The notes: generated by a model from the sequence alone, not told the origin. DNA of 64,000 bases from Thiocapsa roseilacustris (GCF_041903755.1 NZ_JBBWVE010000025.1:1-64000); one strand, 5' to 3'; numbered from the stretch's first letter, positions 7,466-16,076 are shown. Numbers and translations: made by a program.

Positions 7466-9462
7466 CGCGATCCTCCAAACTCCGCAGCGAAGGGCCCGAA
7501 GAACGCCCGCTCCGATGACCCGTCCGTGACCGCAAACACGACCTTGGCGAAGGCGCCGGCCTGCTCGCGCAGTGCCGCGTGAAAGATCGCCGCGATGCGC
7601 GCCGGGTCATTGCCGTAGGTGCCGCACCCCCACGCCCCCAAGACCAGGGCCTCGTATCGATAAGCACGCGCGACGGCCAACACCCGACGGATCCGACTCT
7701 CCATCAGAGCTGCCGATGCCTCCACCCCCAGCGTGGGCGCATAGGGCGCCGCGCAGGTGATGACGCTTAAGAGCCAGGGACGCTCCAGCGGCGTACCGTC
7801 ATCCGTGCGGAACACCGGCACGTCCGGGGAGAGGATCGCCCACTCGGTGGAGTCCGGCAGTGGGCGAGCCTGGTGGTACGCATACATCGGATCCCCCTGC
7901 AGGGTGGCGTAGAGTGCGCTGGAGCGGCACAGCACGCTCTCCTGTCCGCGGTGGCCCTGGAGAAAGCCGCCGCCCGGCTCGATGCCGTTGGCGAAGTTCA
8001 GCGCCAGCACTCGAAGACCCTGTTCACTCAGACGCCGTGCGGCAGCCAGCGTGGTCTCGTTGGCGACCTGGATCCGCGTGGTCGGATAGACCGGCGACAG
8101 CGGAGCGGGCAAGGGCGCATCGGGCGGCAGGCTGCGCTTGGCGGCAACGGCCGCTTGGATGGCAACCCGCCAATCGACCGCGCGACCGGCGGCATCGGTA
8201 TAGAGACCGGTGCCGAGCGCCGTCACGGTCGCATTGCCCCACGCCGCGGTCTGTTGACGCGGGATCGCCCGCAAGCGCACGTTCGTCTCGGCGTGTTCCC
8301 GGCTATCCACGGCCGGCAGCACCTGAAGACGCGGCGCCGGCCGCGACGGCTCGTCACGGTGCCTGCAGCCGTCTTCGGTACGGCCGGACTGCATGTTTCT
8401 GTCGCGATAGAGGCGCTCCTTCAAGTCGCGCGGCGTCTGCCGCGCGCGATGCCGCTCGCACTCCGCATCGAGCGCCTCGGCCAACGCCCGGAGCGCGGGG
8501 TTGTCGGTCCCGTAGGCGCGAATCGCCGCGGCGCCTTCGCGCAGATGCCCCCGCGCCCGATCAAGATCGCCTTCGCGGTTAGCGGCGTTCGCGGCCAGAC
8601 GAGCCCGGCTCGCGAGCATCTCCCCGACCCGCTGCTCGACGATCCAGTCATGCGGCTGAGCCTTGCGTCGGGCGCTGTCGACCCAGGTCCAATCGAAGCG
8701 GGTCTGCGCCAAGATCGCTGCGCCGTCGGTCACCCGAACCTGCATCGCGCAGTCGGTGTCTTGCGCGCCGGCGGGGAAACGCACCGCCACCAGCAGATCG
8801 AGCACCTGGCCACTCACCAGATCGCCGGGCTGAATGGTCAGGGTCCGCTGCCCGGCCTTACTCGACCATGGTCCGAGCACCTCCACCTGCAGATCGGACG
8901 CCCACTCGAGCTGGATCTGCGGCGCGGCGTAGACGACCTCGAGCGCATCGCCCAACTCGCGATCCAGGACGGCCGCGATCGTCTCGGCCCCGGCGATGTC
9001 GTGGAAGGCGCCACCCCCGGCATCGGCTAAGGTACCGAGCAGGGCCTCGTCGTAGTCGTCGCCGACCCCGAAGGTGCCGGTGACGACACCGAGCCGACGG
9101 AGCTCGGCGGCATGGTGCGCCAGGATCGCGGGATCGACGATGCCGTGGTTCGCCTGCCCGTCGGTCAGCAGGAAACACCGATGCAGGCGCTCGTCCCCGT
9201 CCGCACCCCCGATCAGACCGCACCCGGTGAGCCAGCCCCCGGCCAGATCGGTTTGGCCGCGCGGCCCGATCCTGTCCAAAACCCGCGCCGCCGCGGTTTG
9301 CGCCTCGTGCGCACGACACAACGGCAGCAGGGTGTCGACCTGCTCGTCGAACACCACCAGCGCGACCCGGTCTTCGGACCCGAGACGCGCGATGGCCGCC
9401 TGCGCCGCATCGCGGGCATGCACCCATTTCCCGCCGCCCATGGATCCGGAGCGATCGAGCAC
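7462..9462 (-). CDS. VWA domain protein fused to a TIGR02452 macrodomain lacking the catalytic Glu
   Basis: About 666 residues from the GTG at 9462. The N-terminal half is a von Willebrand A domain with full MIDAS: LDRSGSM (DxSxS), GQTDLAGG (Thr) and LLTDGQAN (Asp). From about residue 357 a macrodomain homologous to the downstream gene follows with no stop between them; its motif is GGGFLQGHRGQESVLCRSSA, so the second Glu of QEE is Ser. An internal ATG at 8394 could give the macrodomain alone (310 residues). The VWA lacks its usual N-terminus because of a deletion junction near 9463-9480. GTG is chosen because AGGGGG lies about 12 bases upstream and the MIDAS is kept; start is uncertain. Confidence 0.7.
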   Translation of the reverse strand: MLDRSGSMGGGKWVHARDAAQAAIARLGSEDRVALVVFDEQVDTLLPLCRAHEAQTAAARVLDRIGPRGQTDLAGGWLTGCGLIGGADGDERLHRCFLLTDGQANHGIVDPAILAHHAAELRRLGVVTGTFGVGDDYDEALLGTLADAGGGAFHDIAGAETIAAVLDRELGDALEVVYAAPQIQLEWASDLQVEVLGPWSSKAGQRTLTIQPGDLVSGQVLDLLVAVRFPAGAQDTDCAMQVRVTDGAAILAQTRFDWTWVDSARRKAQPHDWIVEQRVGEMLASRARLAANAANREGDLDRARGHLREGAAAIRAYGTDNPALRALAEALDAECERHRARQTPRDLKERLYRDRNMQSGRTEDGCRHRDEPSRPAPRLQVLPAVDSREHAETNVRLRAIPRQQTAAWGNATVTALGTGLYTDAAGRAVDWRVAIQAAVAAKRSLPPDAPLPAPLSPVYPTTRIQVANETTLAAARRLSEQGLRVLALNFANGIEPGGGFLQGHRGQESVLCRSSALYATLQGDPMYAYHQARPLPDSTEWAILSPDVPVFRTDDGTPLERPWLLSVITCAAPYAPTLGVEASAALMESRIRRVLAVARAYRYEALVLGAWGCGTYGNDPARIAAIFHAALREQAGAFAKVVFAVTDGSSERAFFGPFAAEFGGSR

Positions 9463-9938
9463 CGCCAGACCGCCCCCTGATCGCTCTCGCGCGATCCACG
9501 CCGACGCAGCGAGCTGCTCACGTCGGCCGCCTTGCGGGCACGTCCGCTCGCAAAGTGCGCACGGCGCGCACTGGCGAACGCGGTCGACCGGGCATGCCAG
9601 CGACCCTGCTCGACACAGGAGACCGGAATCGTGATGGTCCGGTGTGCCGGGGCGAGGATCGTGAGATTGAGGATGCGATTCTGCTTGGCGCCGATCAGCT
9701 CCTCGCCATCGAGCAGCAGCACGGGACGATCCCCGTCGTTGACGAAGCGAAGCTCCGGCACCGAACCCGACGCGGAGACCTCGGTCACGCGGGCAGTCCC
9801 GTCGGCCAGGGCGGCATCGAGCAATCGATAGACCGGCTCGGCCACGCCATCGGCCAAGAGCGGGAACAGGGTCAGCTGACCGTGCTGCATCGGCGATCCG
9901 ATGGTCACGCGGGACAAACATTCGGCGATGACGGACAT
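9213..9938 (-). pseudogene. ARPP-1 domain gene, 3' end lost by deletion
   Basis: The first about 158 codons read as ARPP-1 (a domain reported with ADP-ribosylation and VWA genes): EVSASGSVPELRFVNDGDRP, VLLLDGEELIGAKQNRILNL, ITIPVSCVEQGRWHARS and SLRRRGSRESDQGAVW. After DQGAVW (about 9463) the frame turns into out-of-frame VWA sequence, while the VWA becomes readable in another frame across the same GGCGGTCTGG. The frame stays open to 9213, giving 241 residues with a meaningless tail. The loss of the ARPP-1 C-terminus and VWA N-terminus at one junction indicates deletion. ATG 9938 follows AAGGAGACAAT. Confidence 0.7.
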
Positions 9939-10009
9939 CGTATTGTCTCCTTGAAGTATCGCGGCCGGCGCTCGGCATTGATCGCGCGCCGGTGTCCCGG
10001 GGTCCCGGT

Positions 10010-10540
10010 TCAGTCGTTGCCGACGAACAGCCGCTTGGCCTGTTCCAGCAATGCCTCGAGCCGGCGTTGATCGGCGCGGGCCAAGGGCCGGCGCACATGC
10101 AATTCGATGTCGGGATGCACGGTGATCCGCTCCCAGGTGCTGCGGGGCGGCATCTTGGGCGACGTGATCTGCTCGGTCCCTTGCGTGGAGGGCGTCTCCG
10201 GGATCGACTCGCCCTGTCTCGCTTGGGCCATCACCTGACGGACATAATCGGCGGCCGAGCGTGGTTCAGCTTGAACCTCGCCTTCAAACTCGGCGAGTGC
10301 TCGCGCCACCCCGGCCGGATCGAGTTCGGCCAGCCGCGTCTTGATCAGGGCCAGCGGCTGGTGGGCATCCTGCAGACGGCGGATCAGTCGGAGCCGATCC
10401 AGGTGCTCCCGGCTGTAGCTCGACGCCGGACCCCGGCCATTGGGCGACGGCAGCAGCCCTTCCGCGAGGTAGTAGCGGATCGTCCGCACCGGGACGTCGG
10501 CGGCGCGGCTCAGGCTGTTGATGTCCAGAGTCTCGTTCAT
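10010..10540 (-). CDS. MerR-family transcriptional regulator
   Basis: 176 residues. SRAADVPVRTIRYYLAEGLLP (about 10-30) is the MerR helix-turn-helix, with GPASSYSREHLDRLRLIRRL the wing and start of the dimer helix. The C-terminal region (SPKMPPRSTWERITVHPDIE and after) is not a metal-binding tail and resembles a ligand or partner segment. ATG at 10540 sits directly behind a sigma-70 promoter with a dyad in the spacer, so MerR-like autoregulation is likely. First gene of the ARPP-1/VWA/PARG cluster. Confidence 0.85.
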   Translation of the reverse strand: MNETLDINSLSRAADVPVRTIRYYLAEGLLPSPNGRGPASSYSREHLDRLRLIRRLQDAHQPLALIKTRLAELDPAGVARALAEFEGEVQAEPRSAADYVRQVMAQARQGESIPETPSTQGTEQITSPKMPPRSTWERITVHPDIELHVRRPLARADQRRLEALLEQAKRLFVGND

Positions 10541-10547
10541 GGGAGTC

Positions 10548-10576
10548 AATATAGACAGTGACAGCGTTACTGTCAA
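10548..10576 (-). promoter_or_regulatory. Promoter with MerR-type dyad operator
   Basis: Leftward: -35 TTGACA (10571-10576), 17-bp spacer, -10 TATATT (10548-10553). The spacer and -35 hold the perfect dyad TGACAG-CGTTA-CTGTCA at 10559-10575. A dyad within the spacer is where MerR regulators bind. Confidence 0.7.
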
Positions 10577-10791
10577 TACAGCGGCGCCGAAGAGCCAAGC
10601 CATACAGGTTGAAGAATCCGCAGACCCCTCGATGCAGGGATGAGCGCTGCCACCTCGCCTGTTGAAACCCGAAGCACGACGACCTGTCTGAGCCTGCTTC
10701 GATCCGTGCCTGACGAACGGCCGGTGTGATTTGATCGTGCCGTCCAGCCGGACTGCGTCGTCCCGCCACCACATCTCGGAGAATGCTCCCG

Positions 10792-11529
10792 ATGAAACCC
10801 TGGAATCCGCGGTTGCTGCTGGTCGCCGGCTTGTGCCTGCTCGCAGCCGTCCCTGCGCTTGCGCAATCCGAACCCGCCGCCGACAGCCTCTACACCTTCC
10901 ATACACCGAGCCGCGACGGGATCGGCAAGACCTATTTCGGCCGCGAGATCTCCCAAGTCATGGGTCACCAGGGCGCCGCTTGGCTGGAGCGAAGGACCCG
11001 TGTCGTCGAGGAGCGGCCCGACCGGGTCGTGGAGGGCATGGGGCTCGCGCCCGATGCGCAGGTCGCCGACATCGGCGCAGGGACCGGGTACTTCACCTTC
11101 CGGATCGCCGAGGCCGTCCCGACGGGTCGCGTCTACGCGGTCGACGTTCAACCGGAGATGCTCGAGGTCCTGCACAAGCGCATCGAGCGACGCGCGATCA
11201 CCAACGTGGTCCCGGTCCTCGGCGCGGAGGATGATCCCAAGCTGCCGTCGGAGAGTCTCGATGCCGTGCTGCTTGTGGATGCCTACCACGAGTTCGCCTA
11301 TCCCTACGAGATGATGCAGGGCATCCGCAGCGCGCTGCGACCGGGCGGACGGGTGTTCCTGATCGAGTACCGCGGCGAGGATCCACGGGTCCCCATCAAA
11401 CCACTGCACAAGATGACCCAAGCGCAGGCCATCACCGAGCTCGAAGCCGTCGGGCTGCGCTGGGTCGAGAGCCTCGACATCCTGCCCACGCAGCATTTCA
11501 TGGTGTTCGAGAGACCTGCCGAGGGCTGA
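10792..11529 (+). CDS. Exported SAM-dependent methyltransferase-fold protein
   Basis: 245 residues from ATG 10792, preferred over ATG 10783 because GGAG at 10778-10781 is well spaced for it. Residues 1-25 are a signal peptide (LLLVAGLCLLAAVPALA, cut after ALA). VADIGAGTGYFTFRIAEAVP is motif I, YAVDVQPEML motif II, and LDAVLLVDAYHEFAYPYEM motif IV. Related exported methyltransferase-like proteins occur widely in Proteobacteria; their periplasmic substrate and SAM source are unclear to me. Confidence 0.8.
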   Translation: MKPWNPRLLLVAGLCLLAAVPALAQSEPAADSLYTFHTPSRDGIGKTYFGREISQVMGHQGAAWLERRTRVVEERPDRVVEGMGLAPDAQVADIGAGTGYFTFRIAEAVPTGRVYAVDVQPEMLEVLHKRIERRAITNVVPVLGAEDDPKLPSESLDAVLLVDAYHEFAYPYEMMQGIRSALRPGGRVFLIEYRGEDPRVPIKPLHKMTQAQAITELEAVGLRWVESLDILPTQHFMVFERPAEG

Positions 11530-11533
11530 CTCC

Positions 11534-11755
11534 GTGCACAAGGTCGACCGCATCATCGAAGCCCCCGCCGGCGTCGCCTGGCGGATCCTGACCGACACAC
11601 GTGAATGGCCGATCTGGGGGCCGAGCGTGCGCGCGGTGGAGGCACCAGCTGATCTGATCGGCCCCGGCATGCGAGGCCGGATCCAGACCCCGGTCGGCCT
11701 CTGGAAGGGATCGATCCGCGCAACGAGCTCGTGGTACCACCGCCGGGAGCCGTGA
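11534..11755 (+). pseudogene. SRPBCC/polyketide-cyclase-like N-terminal fragment
   Basis: GTG start 4 bases after the preceding stop. VDRIIEAPAGVAWRILTDTR then EWPIWGPSVRAVEAPADLIG matches the first half of SRPBCC (START-like) ligand-binding proteins. The fold normally needs about 140 residues; here the sequence stops after about 60 family-like residues (VGLW) and ends in an unrelated tail at 11755. Probably truncated by deletion joining it to the zinc-ribbon gene. Confidence 0.55.
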
Positions 11756-12042
11756 TGGCAGATCCCGAGCAGCTCCGCCACAACAACACCTATGCTGTTC
11801 TTCCGCGGTTCTATATCGACAGGGTGGTGGTATGCCGTCAGTGTGGACAGGAAGATGTCTGGCCTGCCGCGCGGCAAATGTGGTGGTACGAGGTGGCGAA
11901 AGGCAACATCAACACCGAGGCGGTGTTGTGCCGAGCCTGCCGCAAGGCTGAGCAAACTCGCAGAGAAGAGGCTCGGCGGCGCCACCTGGAGGGCCTCGCG
12001 AGAACGCGCCGGTGCAGTGAAACAGAACCTCGATCGAACTGA
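11755..12042 (+). CDS. Small zinc-ribbon protein
   Basis: 95 residues. VVCRQCGQEDVWPAARQMWW then YEVAKGNINTEAVLCRACRK gives CxxC...CxxC, a probable four-Cys zinc ribbon (zf-trcl type). The C-terminal tail is charged (REEARRRHLEGLA). The ATG overlaps the stop of the SRPBCC fragment by one base. Function unknown; nucleic-acid or protein binding is plausible. Confidence 0.6.
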   Translation: MADPEQLRHNNTYAVLPRFYIDRVVVCRQCGQEDVWPAARQMWWYEVAKGNINTEAVLCRACRKAEQTRREEARRRHLEGLARTRRCSETEPRSN

Positions 12043-12165
12043 CGGCCTTGAACGCTTGCGGCGTTCGCCCGCCGGGTCCGCGCCCGGCTGCCGTCAGGCG
12101 GCCGAAGGTCGACGATGCCGTGCCGCGGTCATGAATCCCGTCGACCGCTATGGCAGACTGCCCAG

Positions 12166-12303
12166 TAAGGCGAATTCCGGAAACCTTCATGCCAAGGGCG
12201 TAGGTTGTGCCGAGCCGTGCGAGGCACAACCAACCGTCGGCGCAAGTTGTGCTTCCTATCGTCAGCACAACCTACGGGTATGGAAGTTCGCGGAAATCAC
12301 CTA
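12166..12303. repeat. Dispersed inverted-repeat element, family A, copy 2
   Basis: 138 bp, same orientation as copy 1 and nearly identical in the core (GTAGGTTGTGCCGAGC to GCACAACCTAC). Ends TAAGGCGAATTCCGGAAACC and TTAGGTGATTTCCGCGAAC (reverse complement). Its right end abuts the ychJ-like start region at 12317. Confidence 0.85.
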
Positions 12304-12316
12304 AGACATCCAACTG

Positions 12317-12721
12317 ATGCCCAGACCCATGACGCAAGCGACTCCGTGCCCCTGTGGCGGCCCACGGCCCTATGAGCGCTGCTGCGGACCCTATCTGGAC
12401 GCCGCCGCGCTCCCGCCCGGCGTCGAGGCCCTGATGCGTTCGCGCTACGTGGCCTATGTCATGGATCGAACCGACTACATCCTCTCGACCTGGCATCCCC
12501 GCACGCGACCGCCCAAGCTCGATCAGGACCGCGCGCCGGTGCGCTGGCTCGGGCTGACGATCCGCCGGGTCGAGGCGGGCACACCCGAGGATCGCGAGGG
12601 CCTCGTCGAGTTCGTCGCACGCTACAAGGTCGGCGGTCGCGCCCACCGGCTCCACGAGACCAGCCGATTTGTGAAAGAAGACGGGCGATGGCTCTATCTG
12701 GAGGCCGTCGCGCCGGACTGA
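12317..12721 (+). CDS. YchJ-family (UPF0225) SEC-C motif protein
   Basis: 134 residues. TPCPCGGPRPYERCCGPYLD (about 9-28) is the SEC-C-type zinc motif, and ALMRSRYVAYVMDRTDYILS then TWHPRTRP is the conserved YchJ core, ending in an NTF2-like domain (FVARYKVGGRAHRLHETSRF). Length matches the family (about 130-150). Function unestablished. Initiation at 12317 or at the in-frame ATG 12329 is possible. Confidence 0.85.
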   Translation: MPRPMTQATPCPCGGPRPYERCCGPYLDAAALPPGVEALMRSRYVAYVMDRTDYILSTWHPRTRPPKLDQDRAPVRWLGLTIRRVEAGTPEDREGLVEFVARYKVGGRAHRLHETSRFVKEDGRWLYLEAVAPD

Positions 12722-12774
12722 TGCACGGCCGCTGGGCCGCCCTCCATCGGCACTGCCTTCACGGGCGGCCATGT

Positions 12775-12915
12775 TCAGTGAGCACACTTCACGGCCTCGT
12801 GATCAGTACGGGTTAGACGGATGCCGGCCGTGACGCGCTCCAACGCAGCGAGCAGGGCAGGAAGGTGGGCGCGGATGCGTCGGCGGATCTCTTCCAGCAG
12901 GGCCTTGCAGTTCAT
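12775..12915 (-). CDS. Hypothetical 46-residue helical peptide
   Basis: MNCKALLEEIRRRIRAHLPA then LLAALERVTAGIRL is a plausible amphipathic helix between the ychJ-like and cupin genes. No family recognised, no strong ribosome site, and coding use cannot be confirmed. It is the only candidate gene in 12722-13046. Confidence 0.25.
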   Translation of the reverse strand: MNCKALLEEIRRRIRAHLPALLAALERVTAGIRLTRTDHEAVKCAH

Positions 12916-13046
12916 GGCGTCGCCTCGTCGCTGCGTTGATGTCGACGGCGGGTGCCGCAACGTCCGGAAGATCGGCAGAACGACCAAGCATGTGCGTCGT
13001 GCACTGCGGTCCGATGCATTCTCCTCGACTCGACCACCGACCCGCC

Positions 13047-13751
13047 ATGATCGAAGCCCCGTCCACATCGACGCCGACCCCTACGACCCTTGCAGACGTC
13101 CATGCCGACCTCGGCCGACGCACGGTGGTCGACACGGCCGCGATGTCCTGGGAACCCAGCCCGAGCGGCACCGTTTGGCGCAAGCCGCTGTACCGGGCGG
13201 GCGGTGAATCCGGCCCGGTCACCAGTCTGGTGCGCTATACCCCCGGCGGTGCCTTCCCCGAGCATACCCATCCCGAGGGCGAAGAGATTCTGGTGCTCGA
13301 CGGTGTCTTCTCCGACGAGCACGGCGACTACCCGGCCGGCACCTTCCTGATGAACCCCCACGGCAGCCGGCATTCTCCGCGCTCCGCTCCGGGCTGCACG
13401 CTCTTCGTGCGACTGCGCCAGTATCCGGGCGCGGATCGCCCGCGGTTGGTCGAGGACACGCGCGCCCCCTACGGCTGGCGCCCCGGCCTGGTGGAAGGTC
13501 TCACCGTGCGCCCCCTCTACGCACAGTCCGGCTACCCTGAGAGCGTCGCCCTGGTGCGCTGGGCGCCGGGAACGCGGTTTCAGACCCACACCCATTGGGG
13601 TGGCGAGGAGATCCTGGTCCTCGAGGGTGAGTTCGCCGACGAGCACGGGCGCTATCCACCGGGAACCTGGATTCGCAGTCCGCATCTGAGCCGGCATACC
13701 CCGTTCTCGGATACGGGGTGTCTGATCTACGTGCGGGTCGGGGGGCTGTAA
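13047..13751 (+). CDS. Bicupin protein, ChrR-like
   Basis: 234 residues with two tandem cupin barrels. The first has TPGGAFPEHTHPEGEEILVL and GSRHSPRSAPGCTLFVRL; the second has APGTRFQTHTHWGGEEILVL and LSRHTPFSDTGCLIYVRV. Each keeps the HxH...E...H metal triad plus. This resembles the C-terminal cupin of the ChrR anti-sigma factor, but the zinc-binding ASD domain is absent, so it is not a full ChrR. Alternative start at 13014 adds 11 residues without similarity. Role unknown. Confidence 0.75.
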   Translation: MIEAPSTSTPTPTTLADVHADLGRRTVVDTAAMSWEPSPSGTVWRKPLYRAGGESGPVTSLVRYTPGGAFPEHTHPEGEEILVLDGVFSDEHGDYPAGTFLMNPHGSRHSPRSAPGCTLFVRLRQYPGADRPRLVEDTRAPYGWRPGLVEGLTVRPLYAQSGYPESVALVRWAPGTRFQTHTHWGGEEILVLEGEFADEHGRYPPGTWIRSPHLSRHTPFSDTGCLIYVRVGGL

Positions 13752-13896
13752 CCGCCCGGCTAGCGATTCTTCCGATACCGTCTCGGGAATGCCTCGACCG
13801 GCAAAGCGCGCGTGCGATTGATTAGCCCGAAAGCGATCCCGCATCTCACCACCAGCTCATCAAGCCCAAGACCGTTGCACCGTCGACGCCTCCGGC

Positions 13897-15841
13897 TAGG
13901 GAGTTCAATCTGACCCGATAAGGCACGAAATAGCTCATGCCGGTCTCGTGTCGCGGGGTGCGGGTGGTGATGCGCCGGCTGTCCTCCCGCCGGCCGCCAT
14001 CGACAGCCCTGTCGCCTCCAGGCACACTTCGCGGCACCGGGACCCCACCACCAGCCGAATCCGAGCCGACGCACACCGATGGACACTTTCAAAACCCCCG
14101 TGGCCCGATTGGCCCGACTGTTCCGGGCATCGCGCGATGCGTGGCGGGCCAAAGCCCTGGACAAGCAACAGCGACTGCGCGCGGCTCGGGTCAAGATCCG
14201 AGATCTGGAAGCGAGCCGCACCTATTGGAAGAACCGGGCGCTGGCGTCGGAAGGCGGTGAACAGCCCGCGGCATCGGCAGCAACACCCGCCGGCGAGGCG
14301 GAGGACCCGGACGATGCGGTTCGGCAGCTGGTGCGCTTGCCCCCGCCCGGTCACCGGCATTCGGTCCTGGTCATTCAACTGACGCTGCGGATGTATCTAA
14401 GTGCCGGACTCGGCAGCCGCGGGGTGCCCCGCGTACTGGGTCTGCTCGCGCCCTGGATGCCGGTGAGCATGCCGGCGCATACGACGGTCCTCAACTGGGT
14501 TTACCGCTGCGGATTGGCGATCCTCCTGCAGCCGCCGCAGCGGCGCGAGGATTGGATTTTCGTGGCCGATCATACGCTTGAACTGGGCACATCGAAGTGT
14601 CTCGTGATTCTGGGCATCCCCGCCGCCCGACTGCTCGAGACCGGCTACAGCCCGTCGCACCGGGCCATGCAGGTGCTCGCCGTGAAGGTGACGACGCACA
14701 GCACCGGGGAGTGGGTCGCCACGGTGCTGCGCGAGGTCGCCGAGCGCACCGGTGTGCCGGTGCAGATCGTCGCCGATCACGGCAGCGACCTGCACAAGGG
14801 GATCACGCTGTTTCGGCAGGAACAGACTACAGACTGTGTGGAAACCTATGATATTTCGCACCGCATCGCCACCCTGCTCAAGGCGGAGTTGCATCCGGAC
14901 GGGCGCTGGCAGACCTTTTTGTCGCACTGCACGCGGACCCTGGCGTCTTTTCAGCAAACCGACTTGGCCTTTCTGTTGCCGCCGCGTCAGCGCACCAAGG
15001 CGCGCTTCATGCACGTCGACACCCATGTCGAGTGGGCGCAAAACCTACTCGCCTACCAGGAGCGGGGAGATTTCAGTGCCGTTCGGCCCACCTGCGTTCT
15101 GACGGTCGCCGCCCGGGACCACCTGCGCGATCGCTTGGGCGTCGCCCGCGTGCGTCCCCTGCACGTGCTGCTGGGCCATCGGCATCCCGATAAGGCAGCC
15201 TTCTGCGAGGCCCTGCAGGCGGCATCCGACCTACAGCTCGCGGATCTGGACGACGCCTTTTGGGATCTCGCCGACACCGGCCGCGCGCGCTTTCTGGAAG
15301 GCTTCGCCTGGGTGAGTGCCTATCGCGAGGATCTGGCGGTCTATGCGCAGATGATGGAACAGTCCAAGGCCATCCAGAGCGTTCTCAAGTCCGAGGGACT
15401 GCACGCCGGCGTCTGCGAATCGCTTCAATCCACACTCGCCCCGCGCACCGCGCTCGCTCCGCGAGCCGCCCGCTTTACCGACCGGGTCCTGGAACAAGTC
15501 GCGGTACAAGCCGCCAAGATCCCGCCCGGCGCGACCTGGCTGGCGTCCTCCGACATCATCGAATCGGTGTTCGGAAAATACAAAATGTTCACCGCACGCG
15601 GCCCCCTCAAAGAGATCGGCCGGCTGGTGTTGGCGATTCCCGCCTTCCTCACCGATCTGACGAGCCCGGTTATTCACGAGGCGATGACCTCGGTGCGCAC
15701 CCTGGATGTCGAGCAATGGGTCAAGACGCATCTCGGCGACTCTATGCTGGCCCGGCGACGACAGGCGTTCAAGGCGCCGAAGCTCGACATGAAAACGGCA
15801 TGAAGGTTTTGATGGGAAAGCCTGGGCGATTGAACATCCTA
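13897..15841 (+). mobile_element. Insertion sequence, about 1.95 kb, one transposase
   Basis: Left end TAGGGAGTTCAATC (13897-13910) and right end, reverse complement, TAGGATGTTCAATC (15828-15841) match at 12 of 14 positions and bracket the transposase gene, so I take them as the terminal repeats. I see no target duplication. The left 82 bases recur at 46039-46120 as a solo end. 13752-13896 holds nothing recognisable. Confidence 0.65.
14079..15803 (+). CDS. DDE-type transposase
   Basis: 574 residues. Likely catalytic acidic residues are Asp in DWIFVADHTLELGTSK, Asp in VQIVADHGSDLHKGI and Glu in SSDIIESVFGKYKMF. The N-terminus is a coiled coil (LDKQQRLRAARVKIRDLEAS). Lies between terminal repeats; frame is intact, so it may be active. 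I cannot assign an IS family with certainty. Confidence 0.75.
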   Translation: MDTFKTPVARLARLFRASRDAWRAKALDKQQRLRAARVKIRDLEASRTYWKNRALASEGGEQPAASAATPAGEAEDPDDAVRQLVRLPPPGHRHSVLVIQLTLRMYLSAGLGSRGVPRVLGLLAPWMPVSMPAHTTVLNWVYRCGLAILLQPPQRREDWIFVADHTLELGTSKCLVILGIPAARLLETGYSPSHRAMQVLAVKVTTHSTGEWVATVLREVAERTGVPVQIVADHGSDLHKGITLFRQEQTTDCVETYDISHRIATLLKAELHPDGRWQTFLSHCTRTLASFQQTDLAFLLPPRQRTKARFMHVDTHVEWAQNLLAYQERGDFSAVRPTCVLTVAARDHLRDRLGVARVRPLHVLLGHRHPDKAAFCEALQAASDLQLADLDDAFWDLADTGRARFLEGFAWVSAYREDLAVYAQMMEQSKAIQSVLKSEGLHAGVCESLQSTLAPRTALAPRAARFTDRVLEQVAVQAAKIPPGATWLASSDIIESVFGKYKMFTARGPLKEIGRLVLAIPAFLTDLTSPVIHEAMTSVRTLDVEQWVKTHLGDSMLARRRQAFKAPKLDMKTA

Positions 15842-16076
15842 CCCTTGGGCTTCGGCGATTTGACGCAGTGCTGCCAGAACCTCAGGCGCCGCTTGGGATG
15901 AGAACTTCTCTCGTGCAGTGGTCGACATGGGCGAATCCGTCAAGATGAATCTTGATGTTGCAGGGTAGGGCATCGTGGAGCGCTTGACTATCGATCAAGG
16001 CGCATTGCGCCCACTTTCACCGCGCAAAGTGCGGCGAATAACTTGAGCATGCGGAGAGTCCGGCCATAATCTCCGC

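Noticed and set aside
9463..10098. Extension of the VWA-macrodomain frame upstream to 10098
   Set aside because: That stretch is the out-of-frame reading of the ARPP-1 gene and shows no domain similarity.
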